Below are positions 24,935 to 34,100 of a stretch of 64,000 nt of DNA, one piece after another. The position numbers were made by a program, and so were the translations under genes. Within the stretch, counting starts at the first letter, position 1. Each line of letters opens with the position of its first letter. The notes below the pieces were generated by a model. It saw only the letters and a program-made list of their open reading frames with translations. It ran no database searches and was not told the origin of the DNA. This DNA comes from Nereocystis luetkeana (taxonomy: Eukaryota; Sar; Phaeophyceae; Laminariales; Laminariaceae): positions 6,428,739-6,492,738 of the forward strand of contig JARUPZ010000013.1 of NCBI GenBank assembly GCA_031213475.1. Direction: 5' to 3'.

Positions 24935-26134
24935 ATACCAGGTATGACACCTGGTGTGTTTGCTTTATGTACTCGTACGTCCGGCAACTGCTGCTGTACG
25001 AGCTTCAGGCATACATACAGTAATCAACACACACGTGGTTTGATTGGACCCACCACTGGAAGGGGTGTACAACGGCAGTAGCGCCAGTTGATAACCGGAG
25101 GTATTAGCTCTTGCGGGTTCATGCTCTGTATCTGGTAGGTGATGAGAGTATGAGGAATGTGCAATCGGCACAGGAAATATAATACCTGGTAGATGAAAAA
25201 GCGGGCCGAACGTCGAGATCTACATCATTTCCGCAGACTACTCGACAAACTGTGGTTCAAACGTCACGGCCAACTTCGCGACGATTTATTTTGCCTGAAA
25301 ATAACTGATGAGACGACGTTCTTTCGCGACGTTTTTTTTTACGGGGATTTTTTTTTTTTTTTGTTGAACTTCGCGTTTCCATTGGCATAGAAATAGGTCT
25401 AATAGCTCTATTAATACCTGGTACCAATTTTCGAATGGGGTATACTAAAAATAGGTACCTGCTATGGTATATGAGGTACTCTGTACTCGTTATACTCCGG
25501 TGCGTGTTTGTGCTTCCATGCGGCAGTAAATAATATCTACCTGGTGACATGATACGTACAAAAAAACTATGAATAGTAATCCCAGGTACAAAACAGTAGT
25601 ATCTCGCTGGTGCAGGTGTTACGTGCGAGTACCATACCACGCGGGCATCTCGTTCTCGGAGGGCCAGATCATTTCACTTGCTCACCCGTTGCAAAATTGA
25701 AGTAGTAGATCTCTTCCGTGTCTACAGTCTTGCAAGGCTTCCAGTTCTCTGGTAGAGGTGCTTTAAGACCCTCCTTGGCAATCCAAAAGAGGTCTCGATC
25801 GTCCTCAAGCTCCATTCCAAGCCATTTCGCATATTCACGGACCTCATCCTGAGGGAGCAGGGAGGGGTGAAAGTGAAAGTGAACGGGAAGCTCAACGGCG
25901 GTTCTTTACTACACTGCTCAAACACAAACGTTAATGTCGGCCCAGCAAAACAATGGGGCTGGATCTCCGAGCACCCGAGCACGAAGCAATCGCATCTGCA
26001 GTCATCCATACCTGTGTAGGGACGTAGTTGGGGTCAATCTCTTCCTCCAACACGATGCTGTCTCCCGCAACCTCATGTCCTTGTGCTCCATCGGCCGTTG
26101 TACTAGAGTTTGAAACTCCGCTGGATCCGTTCAT
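6874..26134 (-). CDS. CEP164: CEP164-like centrosomal/basal-body distal appendage protein, 18 exons
   Basis: CEP164 sits on distal appendages of the mother centriole and is needed for basal-body docking and ciliogenesis. Exons, in transcript order: 26134-26012, 25848-25686, 17955-17843, 17536-17048, 16159-16096, 15807-15035, 14789-14703, 14386-13902, 13621-13513, 13189-13043, 12413-12180, 12067-11948, 11667-11194, 10188-9745, 9040-8886, 8548-8233, 8044-7500, 7042-6874. They total 5,010 nt (1,669 codons plus stop) with agreeing phases. Residues 31-76 match the CEP164 N-terminal region (EIDPNYVPT, EYAKWLG, FWIAKEGLKAPLPENW). The WW domain has W77, W100 and P103 (STWDHPCDEYYR), and a Lys-rich tract follows. 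From about residue 300 the protein is mostly charged coiled coil; about 1275-1330 is Trp/Arg-rich. It is somewhat longer than the human protein. All introns are GT-AG except the one at 8045-8232, which needs a GC donor. Identity is strong; the last three exons are less certain, and small exons in the longer introns could be missing. Confidence 0.85.
8045..8232 (-). other. Predicted GC-AG intron in CEP164
   Basis: The coding frame reaches GCAGCAG|GCGAGT and would meet a TGA 12 codons later (8195-8197) if not spliced. Using GC as donor and the acceptor CGGCAG at 8045-8050 gives a phase-0 join reading LQQ|ELDDD. No well-scoring GT donor with the right phase was found between here and the stop. 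Confidence 0.5.
19051..19227 (+). repeat. 26-bp tandem array
   Basis: Alternating AAGATGTATC decamers with AAGTTC spacers give a 26-bp unit (10+10+6) repeated about six times almost without mismatch, ending in pure decamers. Long ORFs across it only translate the repeat. Confidence 0.9.
20021..20130. repeat. 56-bp direct tandem duplication
   Basis: The block starting AATTACAGTGTAAGCCC at 20021 is repeated at 20077 with essentially no differences, through to AGAATACTCA. The identity indicates a recent duplication. Confidence 0.9.
21817..21913. mobile_element. TTAA-flanked hairpin MITE (piggyBac-like)
   Basis: TTAA, then CCCTTTTAGAACCGCAGTCC, an inner GGGGACAA arm, a short AT-rich loop, and the reverse complement ending AAAAGGGTT(G/A)A. 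The arms are about 40 bp. TTAA target sites with termini starting CCC are typical of piggyBac-type elements. There is no coding capacity, so it would need a transposase in trans. Better-preserved relative: 58900-58996; fossil: 5565-5655. Confidence 0.8.
22218..23280. mobile_element. GACC-family non-autonomous DNA transposon, with triplicated 5' end
   Basis: It starts GACCTATGCCAATGG and ends with the reverse complement CCATTGGCATAGGTC. TAA lies immediately outside the right end, and TAA occurs one base out from the left end. The first ~116 bp (terminus plus subterminal region) is present three times in tandem (starts about 22218, 22335, 22453). The interior has no long conserved ORF. Other copies: 23281-25393, 28923-29731, 47900-48730. 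Confidence 0.75.
23966..25346. mobile_element. 1.38-kb inverted-repeat element nested in a GACC-family copy
   Basis: The left end reads CCCCGTAAAAAAAC and the right end is its complement (TTTTTTTTTACGGGG). Subterminal CGTCGTCTC blocks are also inverted between the ends. The interior (about 24130-24745) is more GC-rich than the ends and contains coding-like stretches in different frames (for example LSFLSTRG and SSPVRLDDSFGSLG), which could be captured gene sequence. A target-site duplication is not clear. Confidence 0.5.
24887..24933 (+). repeat. (AGT)n microsatellite
   Basis: About 15 uninterrupted AGT triplets inside the nested element in CEP164 intron 2. Confidence 0.95.
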
Positions 26135-27163
26135 GACAATAAACGCTTTCGAGCTGGCCTCGTTGAGGTATCAGTGCGACATTCAGACTAGCCGGCCACA
26201 GTTTACCGAACGTTCAACTCGCAACTTTGTTCAAGCCTGCCGAGCTCGTGTTGCTGAGTTGCCCGCTGATCTGCCGATCTCGATATCTCGATCGTGGCAC
26301 GGAAGATCGGGCGGTGAGGCGGTGAGGTGAAATTGTGTTTGAAATTGGGTTTCAATTTTGTTTCTGTGGATTTCGCATCCGGGAACTACCAAATCAATAT
26401 TCCCGCATATAACCACGAGCTGAGCAGCAGTGAGCCAGAAGGTAGCAGGGAGGCCAGAACAGAGGAACGTAACAGAGGAAGGAGGCCCTAGGCGGGCAGA
26501 CGGTAAGACAACGTGATGTATGCAGTAAGTGCGCACCGGAAATATTTCCTATCAAAAGAAGCTTCCGTACGTAACATAGTGGCAGTATATTATGAATAGA
26601 GAAAGACGAGGGTGAACGGCAGAGGTACAGGTAACAAACAGGTGGTACCAGAGGTTAGGTACTGCTGCACGCTGTACATGTGATATTCATTGCAGAAGTA
26701 CCAGCAGCAAACAGAGTATTCATTGTATTTCCAAATGCACGCGAGTAGTAAAGCACTGGATGCTGGATACTGGATGCATGGTGTGCTTGGCGTGTGATAT
26801 TGGATATATGCACACGTATACCAGTTTGCCACCGTTATGGTCTTGACACTTACCACCCATCACATACGAGTACCTGGTACCTGGTACAACGTGCGAGTTT
26901 TGCCCCCACGTGACTACCGTGGTACCAGGTATATGACTGTGTATATCACACCCCCGGTGATAAACCCTCTGGTTTTACGAATGATACAGTATGACCCTGT
27001 GTGTTATACTCCGGGGGTGTGATACACAGCGTGCCCGGGTGATAAATTGGGTGTTCAAGTTTGGGGTTCTGATACAGCGTATGACTATAATAGGGTGGTG
27101 ACCAGGGCGGTATATACTCGAGGGAGGGTGATAAAATGGGTGTGATATGCGAATGAGTTTGGC

Positions 27164-27210
27164 TACTATTAATACTATTAATACTATTAATACTATTAAT
27201 ACTATTAATA
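27164..27210 (+). repeat. (ACTATTAAT)n, 9-bp tandem repeat
   Basis: About five perfect ACTATTAAT units. Isolated copies of this AT-rich nonamer occur elsewhere, for example near 27787 and 28330. Confidence 0.9.
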
Positions 27211-27298
27211 CACATCGTAGTCCAAGCAGGAAGGGGTGTGCGGGTGTGATGGCAGTCTGTGGTTGGATGTTTTGCTACCCACGAAGGTGTGGTTTCAA

Positions 27299-27607
27299 TC
27301 AGTGGTTGGAGCTTTTGCTGCCTAATTGCACATCCGTTGTGGGGGCCTCAGCAGCAGATGCAGTGCCTTGCTTGTCGATGGGCTCTGCTGCGGGAGCCTT
27401 GGTGGCAGGGGCTTGCGCTGCCTTCTCGGCGAGCTGTGCATAGCAGTGGGGGGCCTTAGCAGCAGCTGGAGGCATGGGGGTGGTTTGCCACAATAAACAC
27501 GTGATCGAGCCTTGAGTACTGGTAGCAGCAGTCACTGGCGCCGCAGAAGAGTTTTTTATTGCTGTGGGCCACGCGTTCGCAGGGCCTTGCACCTCCTCCA
27601 CCTCCAT
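27299..27607 (-). CDS. Small Ala/Pro-rich ORF, doubtful
   Basis: A 102-residue frame begins MEVEEVQGP and is rich in Ala, Pro and Lys (for example AAQAPATKAPAAEP). It lacks hydrophobic-core patterning and any recognised domain. The composition is more coding-like than its surroundings, but a simple-repeat-driven open frame is equally likely. Confidence 0.2.
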   Translation of the reverse strand: MEVEEVQGPANAWPTAIKNSSAAPVTAATSTQGSITCLLWQTTPMPPAAAKAPHCYAQLAEKAAQAPATKAPAAEPIDKQGTASAAEAPTTDVQLGSKSSNH

Positions 27608-28669
27608 CTGTTGGTTCTCTGATTATGATATTAATAGTATGCTGTGGTACGCTCGCACGCCTGTGGGCACTGCTTGCTTTTTGTCACGTGACGGTATCAC
27701 CCAGGTGATATCTTGGGGGTGTCATACTGATCCTGGGGCATGACACCGCTGGGGGTGTACGTACCCCGGTGATTGATAAATTGAGTATTACTATTAATAC
27801 CTGTACCTGGTATTTTATACCAGGTACCTTGGTACCTGGTACGAGTTGTTTTGGGATTACTATTTTTTCGTCACCCGAGTGGTATGGGGTGTTCGGTAAA
27901 CAACGTATAGGGTGATACACACCTTCGTCTGGTATGATATGCGGTAATGCTTCCGGCAGCCCCGTGTGCTGTATACGCCCACATGCGCATCATTTACGAG
28001 GCTGCGCTCCGCGGCCGACTATACGCCGCACGCTGCGCTCGCTCAAGGAAGCATGTATATAGAACAAAGTGTAAAGGTTAAAGAGGACCGAGGACGCTCA
28101 CGGCTTGATACAATGAATGGGTCACTTGCGCGTGCGAAGAGGTCAGAGGTCAGTGGGGTAAGAAAAGCTATGATGGCTCTTCTCGTGTCCTCGCTAATAG
28201 TTGTGATGCTAATAGTTGTGATGTGATGCTAATAGTAGCTTGGTTGTGGGGCTTGGAATGATGGTGGACTGGATTGGACTGTGGTGTTGTTTGTTGAAGA
28301 AGTTGAAGGCGGACTACCATACCAGGTATACTATTAATACCATCTACTGCTGTATACCAGGTACCAGGGGTATCACGTATAAATAACGGTTCATTGTAAA
28401 GAGCACACCCACATGCCGCAACCAAATACTTGCGGTAGAGGATTAAATTAGTTCAACGCGGAACAACGAAAGAAAGGAAAAAGAGGGGGGAAAGATAAAC
28501 TCTACGATCAACCCTGTAAACAGAAAGCCTCCGTCGGCAATTAAAGAGCTGAGGAGGTCCTCTGAGAGGAGAGAACTGCCGAGGGTGTCCTCCGAAAGCT
28601 GGGGAGATATTTAGGCAAAGTCTGTCTATCTGGTATATTGGAAAAAGGGTACTGACCAAAGGTCTCTTT

Positions 28670-28890
28670 TTCGGCCAAACGAGGGGGTAAAAGTTAAAAC
28701 GCCCGCGGCAAGTGCCCGCGATTGCCCCAGCCTGCCTTGAATTGAATACTGACGTGCTGCCAAGACGCCCGCAACACATGCCGAACGCGCACCTTTTTTT
28801 TTCCGGCACGTTGTTGAGGCCAACGGCACCATGGCGCAGGAGGGTGCACAGGATCCCCCCTTTTGCAAACAATTTGGGGGGTATACAGCA
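28670..28890 (+). repeat. Dispersed repeat, inverted partner at 30205-30465
   Basis: Shared blocks in order include GAGGGGGTAAAA, CCAGCCTGCCT, TGCTG(G/C)CAAGACGCC, CATGCCGA, CGGCACGTT, GCGCAGGAGGG and GGATCC. The same series appears on the opposite strand at 30205-30465, so the pair brackets a GACC-family element and a hairpin element. Confidence 0.65.
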
Positions 28891-28922
28891 GTACAGGATA
28901 CCTACCAAGAAAACATGCAATC

Positions 28923-29731
28923 AGACCTATGCCAATGGAAACGCAAGTTCCCACGAAAAGTTTGAACTCCAAAGATACCCATCACAAGTTTTCAGGCACA
29001 GCTTATGCTATGGGCACGTTTCTTAAAACGGAAAGTTCCAATCTTTTGGAAAATCCCGAAAAAAACGATTCTGGGGCCGATGTTGGGCCAAGATTGGCTT
29101 CAGAAAAACTCAGGCGGATGTTTGGTTCGAAACGGCGAGATTCCGCGTCCTCGACAAACATCGATCGACGAAACCGACGACTGCGTCATGAATTATTAAC
29201 GGAGTGAGCGCGTTAGGGGCTTCGACCCACCCTAGGGTCACCGTCTTCACACAATGGCCAGTGACGTGGCGGGCGCTGGCCAGACGTACGACTAAAAACA
29301 GTCGGCCGCTGGTGTGCTCAAAACAGATGACAAAATTTCTCGATCCGTGTCGAATGGCAAAAAATAGTTTTTGTTTCAGGTTTGGGAGGATACCGTAGAA
29401 CGCCGCCGGCAAGCTCTTGCCCCTTAGACCATGGATCCACCTAATTTCTTCTAGGCCGTCATCTATACTAGTGGACCTTTCCCGACACCAAGCGGGTTGG
29501 CTGTGGGTTGGGCCTATGTCGAGATCGAGCGTCTATCCTTTCAGATTTTTAGCAGCGTGTTGGCAATTTGCAACGAGAAGAAACAAATCGCGCCACCTGC
29601 AGCCGTTAAAAAAACAAGAAGAAAGCATGAAACATTTTTTGCCTTTTTTCGCACAGCGGCGGTACGGAGATGTTTTCGGCTGTAATTTGAAAGAACTTTT
29701 TGACTTCGCGTTTCCACTGGCATACGTCTAT
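28923..29731. mobile_element. GACC-family non-autonomous DNA transposon (diverged full-length copy)
   Basis: It begins GACCTATGCCAATGGAAACG and ends ACTTCGCGTTTCCACTGGCATACGTC. The interior aligns throughout with the copies at 22.2 and 47.9 kb (GGGGCCGATGTTGGGCCAA, ACCCACCCTAGGGTCACC, ATGTCGAGATCGAGCG). It is the most diverged of the full-length copies. Confidence 0.75.
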
Positions 29732-29887
29732 GAAAGGCAGGTTGGTGTTTGCAGGATAACACTCGTAAGAAATCCGGGAGTCGTGATAAGGAGTTTAGTG
29801 TAGAACGCACTCATTTTAGAATGAGAAACCCAGCCTGAACCACGTTTCCCGTTTCTTATTACTGTAGGTGTCAAGTACTGCTGAATG

Positions 29888-30208
29888 CCCCCGCAATTCT
29901 AGTATCACTAGAATTTATATTTATGTACTGGTACTGCCTACCCGTTCCACTACAGTAGGTTTTCCCCCCATTTGACAAGAAAATACTCCACTCTGGACAG
30001 CTTCGAAGTTCCGACGTGACTCTGTTTTGAACGAACCCGAAAACTGACCCCCAGCGGAACATCGACCGTCGACCGATGTTCCTTCGTGGGTCTGTCCAGA
30101 AGAGAATCACGGCGGAAGTTGGTATGAGTGGTCCCAAAGGGGTATATTTTCGGTCAAATGGGGGGGAATCCTAGTCAAACGGGTGCTGCAAAACTAGAAT
30201 TGCGGGGG
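29888..30208. mobile_element. 321-bp foldback/MITE-like element
   Basis: It opens CCCCCGCAATTCTAG and closes CTAGAATTGCGGGGG. Further in, CCCCCCATTTGAC pairs with GTCAAATGGGGGGG, and the centre has GGAACATCG pairing with CGATGTTCC. The whole unit can fold on itself. There is no ORF and no clear target duplication. Confidence 0.65.
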
Positions 30209-30465
30209 TATGACCCCCTCCAAATTTGCAGTCACACGGGAGGATCCTTGACGCCCTCCTGCGCTACAGTACAGTGTCGTTAGCCCCAATAACGTGCCGA
30301 AATATAGACATGGGGTGCGTGCTCGGCATGGGCTGCTGGCGTCTTGCCAGCATGTCATAATTTAATTTGAGGCAGGCTGGAGCACGCGCGGACCCCTGCG
30401 GCGGGCCTGTTTTCCCTATACCCCCGTTGGGCTGAAAATGTTTTGGGATTTTACCCCCCTTTAGC
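30205..30465 (-). repeat. Inverted partner of the repeat at 28670-28890
   Basis: Read on the minus strand it gives the block order of the 28.7-kb copy (GCGCAGGAGGG, GGATCC, GGGGG-ATAC, GGCACGTTATTGGGG, GCCTGCCTCAAATT). Its plus-strand left end abuts or overlaps the 321-bp foldback element. Confidence 0.65.
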
Positions 30466-30663
30466 CAGTGCCCATGCACACGAATAAAAAACAAACAACT
30501 CCCGTTTACCCACTTGTACGATAATAGCTTCAGGTGTTGTCCTATACAATATTTAATAGTTTGAAATCTAAAAATTTCAAGATAGTGTTTCCATTGGCAT
30601 CAGCCTAGTAACCCCTATTACTACAGTAGTGTACCAGAAGGATGTATCGGACTTGTTTTCGAC

Positions 30664-30709
30664 ACAGGATCCAGGACACAGGACACAGGATCCAGGACAC
30701 AGGACACAG
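30664..30709 (+). repeat. 21-bp minisatellite, two units
   Basis: ACAGGATCCAGGACACAGGAC is present twice in direct tandem, followed by a partial unit. Confidence 0.85.
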
Positions 30710-31129
30710 AAGCCGAGTCAAAACGACCTTGGCAGCATACTGGTATAAAAATCGCACCAGGGACGCTTTAGCGACCTCACCTCCCAATATCTTGTACCCA
30801 TGCTGAATTGAAGGACCCTCGTGAGAATCAGAGGGGTAAATCGTCGAAAACACATAACGACGACAAGAAGTACCTACGTATAACGATTTGAACGCTACGT
30901 GAGCAATGTAATGCTTCGTAGTCGTAGAGCTGCGCGCGCACGAGACAGTTGATAAGACCGCACGTCTTTTTTTGTGGCCATACAGCAGTACGTTGGTCCT
31001 AAACGAGGTTAACCGTTAACGTCACGTCCTGTGTATCATACATGTAGCGAACGATGAGCGGCCTTGGTTTATGGTTAACCCAATCCTCGCGGCTTCGGTT
31101 TCAGGCTGAACAGGTTGGTATATCAAGCA

Positions 31130-34100
31130 ATGACGGAGGTGGAGGAGCACAATGCGGCGTTGGAGAAGGTGACGGATTTTGTCGAGGAAAAGGAACTGGA
31201 CACCGAGCAAACTCAGAACGCACTCTCAAGCTTAGCCGATCCGGCACAGGCACTATTACCCGCCAACGAATCGAGGTGGGCCTACCTAATGCTCTTGCAA
31301 TAGATAACTACAGTCCATCATACATGAAATCTGTGCTGGACAACCTGTCCATTGTTTGAGTATGTCATGCCTGTGGGGCGTTACAACAAACTTATTTTAC
31401 TTTTCTGCGTACGAGTAATTTTGGAAGTGTTTCTAGTTTTTTCGATGGCAGATTACCACGTACCTGGTATTGGAGATAATCGCTAACATGTACGATAGGA
31501 GTCTAACAATGTAACTGCTGTAGCCCTAACCGAACGAAACAAATGTTTTTTTTTAGGGTCTAGCCCTCTTCGTCTCGTCCACAGTAGTGTGCGTCAACCA
31601 TTTTCTCGAGGATGCGGTAAGCTCTACCGGATATTTCGGGGCGCGTATTCGATAAACTACAACCTAAAACACCAGCCAGGCCTTTTTTTATTCAAGATTT
31701 GTAGAGGTTGAAACATGGCCCATTTTCACAAAAAGAAAAGCACAAAATCTTACGCCTTCAAAATCGGAGCAAGTTCATCGGGGTTTTTGTCATCTCCTGT
31801 ATGACACAGCTACCTTGAGCAATATGAAGCTCTGTTTGCTCAAGGCAAAAGGTGTACCAGGTAGCAATCTGATTTTGAAAAATTAACTTTGATAGGTTTT
31901 TTACACGCAACACTCCACAGCAAGCAGCAGCAGGCACCGACTAGTCTGCCACACACGGACTGCAGCGGCCGCGCGGCCCTCTGCCAGAACTCTTGCAGCA
32001 GCGTCGCGGGGAGAAAGCAATGCGGTGGATAAGCGGTCAGGAGGTGTCGATAAGTAAATACCCGGCGTTATCTACGAGTCGTAGCACTGCTGTCGCTATT
32101 CATTATTGACCACAATCTGACTTTTGGAGAGTGCTTCGAGAACGAGAGAGCCGAGAATGTGTGCTCGCTTTGCCGAACACGCTCGGCATACTATGTGATT
32201 TCCTGTCAGGGCGCCGTCGCCGCTCGCCAGGGGTCAGCCATCGACCTAACAGTATCCGTGCAGATGCGCGCCTCGTGAGCCTTCGAGCCCTGGGGCGATT
32301 GCCCCCTTGCGGGTACCGCTGTACTGCTTGCTGTGCGTATATATTTGGATTTGCATTCTTTTTATTTGTCGATTTCCATCACATGATTTATCTTCGCCCT
32401 TCTTTTTTATCTCCCTCCTATTCATAGCCGTGACTCAGTTCCGGGGCCATGGAAGATTCTCCCCCCCCCTTCGCCCCACAAACCGTTCAATTCACCCTTC
32501 ATGCGACTCGTTCAACACCCCACGGCGCTCCGCGCTTGGTGCAATCAATCAATGTCTGCCTGCCTGGTCGGTGACAACCCGACGTGCCCCGTCCCCACGT
32601 TGTAGGGATACGAGGGTCTATGATCATAGGACTACGGGCATGCATGAGATTGTTCATAGTATACCCCACGTCTGTCCGTGCCTTGAATTTTATGGCGAGA
32701 AGACTTCGCCCTTTCCTCTCTCGTTGACTCGGGTCGAATTGCGCCTACACACGCTGGGCGCTCTCTATGTAGTTCATCCCTTTATACCTGGTATATTTTA
32801 CTAATAAATTCACAAGTTCACCACGGTGAGACACTAGGATTCGAACTCCTGGACCAAACCTGTTGATATTGATAGAAGTATTCGAGGGCAACCACTATAC
32901 CACTGGGGCGTTTTTTCGTCCGTTAGTACAGGAAATTAAATTTGCTTCTAGATGCCCTAGGTAAACCTAGGGAATACACATATTAGATGATGAATCTCGT
33001 AAATAGTACCTGCGGTAGGTTTTTATCGTAAAAGCTACACTCGGATTCGGAAGTTGAAAAATTAGGTACCAGGTAACAAACAGAACAGTCGTTCAGCGCC
33101 AAGTTTAAACCTCTAAAAAACTTGCTTCAAAACTGGCTCATTAGCCGCCAAAGTGTAACGTACAGTTTATGTCAGCCGTTCGCGTCCGCTAGTGCTGTTA
33201 CTGATCACAAGTCACATAGCGTTCTTTGCTCGGTGCTTGGTGCCTTGCCTGGGTTCTATTCTGAAGATCCTGACGTAGTTTTTCACTTGATGGCAATTTT
33301 TTTCATCTGATTATATAAAGGTATGCTCTTCTTTACGTATAGCCTTTTACCAAAATCATTTGATTTCGAAATTGCTTTTCGAATCTGACACATTCGAAGT
33401 CGTGCTGGCGGATAGTTTCGAGTTTCGTCAACTGCTGTACCAGGTATGCGCTATTGGTAGTGGAGGTAAGGTTTGAGGAAAAATGAAGAAAAAAGGGTTT
33501 GGAGATTTTCAGTCGGGCGGGACGGATCCCCGGCTTCGCCGATCTCGCCGTGTAAATTCCCATGTCGCTTCGCTCGCAAAAATGCGTACGGATGTACCTG
33601 GTACTATTTATCAACGCAGTACACTCACTACAGCACACCCGTCACACTAAAAAATGATATCTTAATTACAGTAGTGGTACGCTGCATCACCAGCGGACTA
33701 AAAAAGACACGTTACACACTCACCCACCCGCCCAAGTACCGGTAATTGGTCCAAAAGTGTGTGTTTCAGTTTCATACAAATCGTATGGGGTTTAGTACAG
33801 CTGTACAGGCTGGGCTGGCCAAGACCAGCTTTGTAGGGCTAAACGCACGTTCTCAGTCCGTTTTTGCGAGCCTTGATACGAAAATTTGACACGGTTTCAT
33901 CATAGTCTTCCCGAGGGATTAAGTACTGTACCACTCGTTTTTGGTTTTTCGGGAGCCAAGGCATATATATTTAAAAATAACCAAAAAATGTTTATGACCA
34001 AAACTGACGAAAAAAAAGAAGAAAAAAGGAGGTGCAGTTATGAATCTCTTTGTCTTGCCCGTAAGAAAGACGTGAAAACAATTTGAGGTCGAAAAAAGAA

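Larger units (their letters stand above)
23281..25393. mobile_element. Second GACC-family copy: 5'-truncated, fused to the first, interrupted by another element
   Basis: Directly after the 3' terminus of the first copy the sequence resumes inside the element (TAACTTTTGGAAAAGCCCG) with no 5' terminus of its own. It runs to about 23965, is interrupted by the CCCCGT element (23966-25346), and resumes with TTGAACTTCGCGTTTCC and the 3' end CCATTGGCATAG near 25390. AAATA sits before the final GGTCTAA. Confidence 0.65.
17956..25685 (-). other. 7.7-kb CEP164 intron 2, splitting the WW domain
   Basis: The donor GTGAG follows the first base of the Gly codon in FNFATG, and the acceptor CTCAG precedes the rest of that codon, so the intron is phase 1. 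It separates the first WW tryptophan (exon 2) from the second (exon 3). It holds a 26-bp tandem array, a 56-bp duplication, a TTAA hairpin MITE, two copies of a TAA-flanked transposon, a nested inverted-repeat element and an (AGT)n run. The other CEP164 introns I mapped are about 0.1-1 kb. Confidence 0.8.
26135..28660. other. Intergenic region upstream of CEP164
   Basis: It lies between CEP164 and the repeat-rich zone before HYPK. It contains a 9-bp microsatellite, many TACCWGGTA motifs, and one low-complexity minus ORF (27299-27607). No promoter motif could be assigned. Confidence 0.5.
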
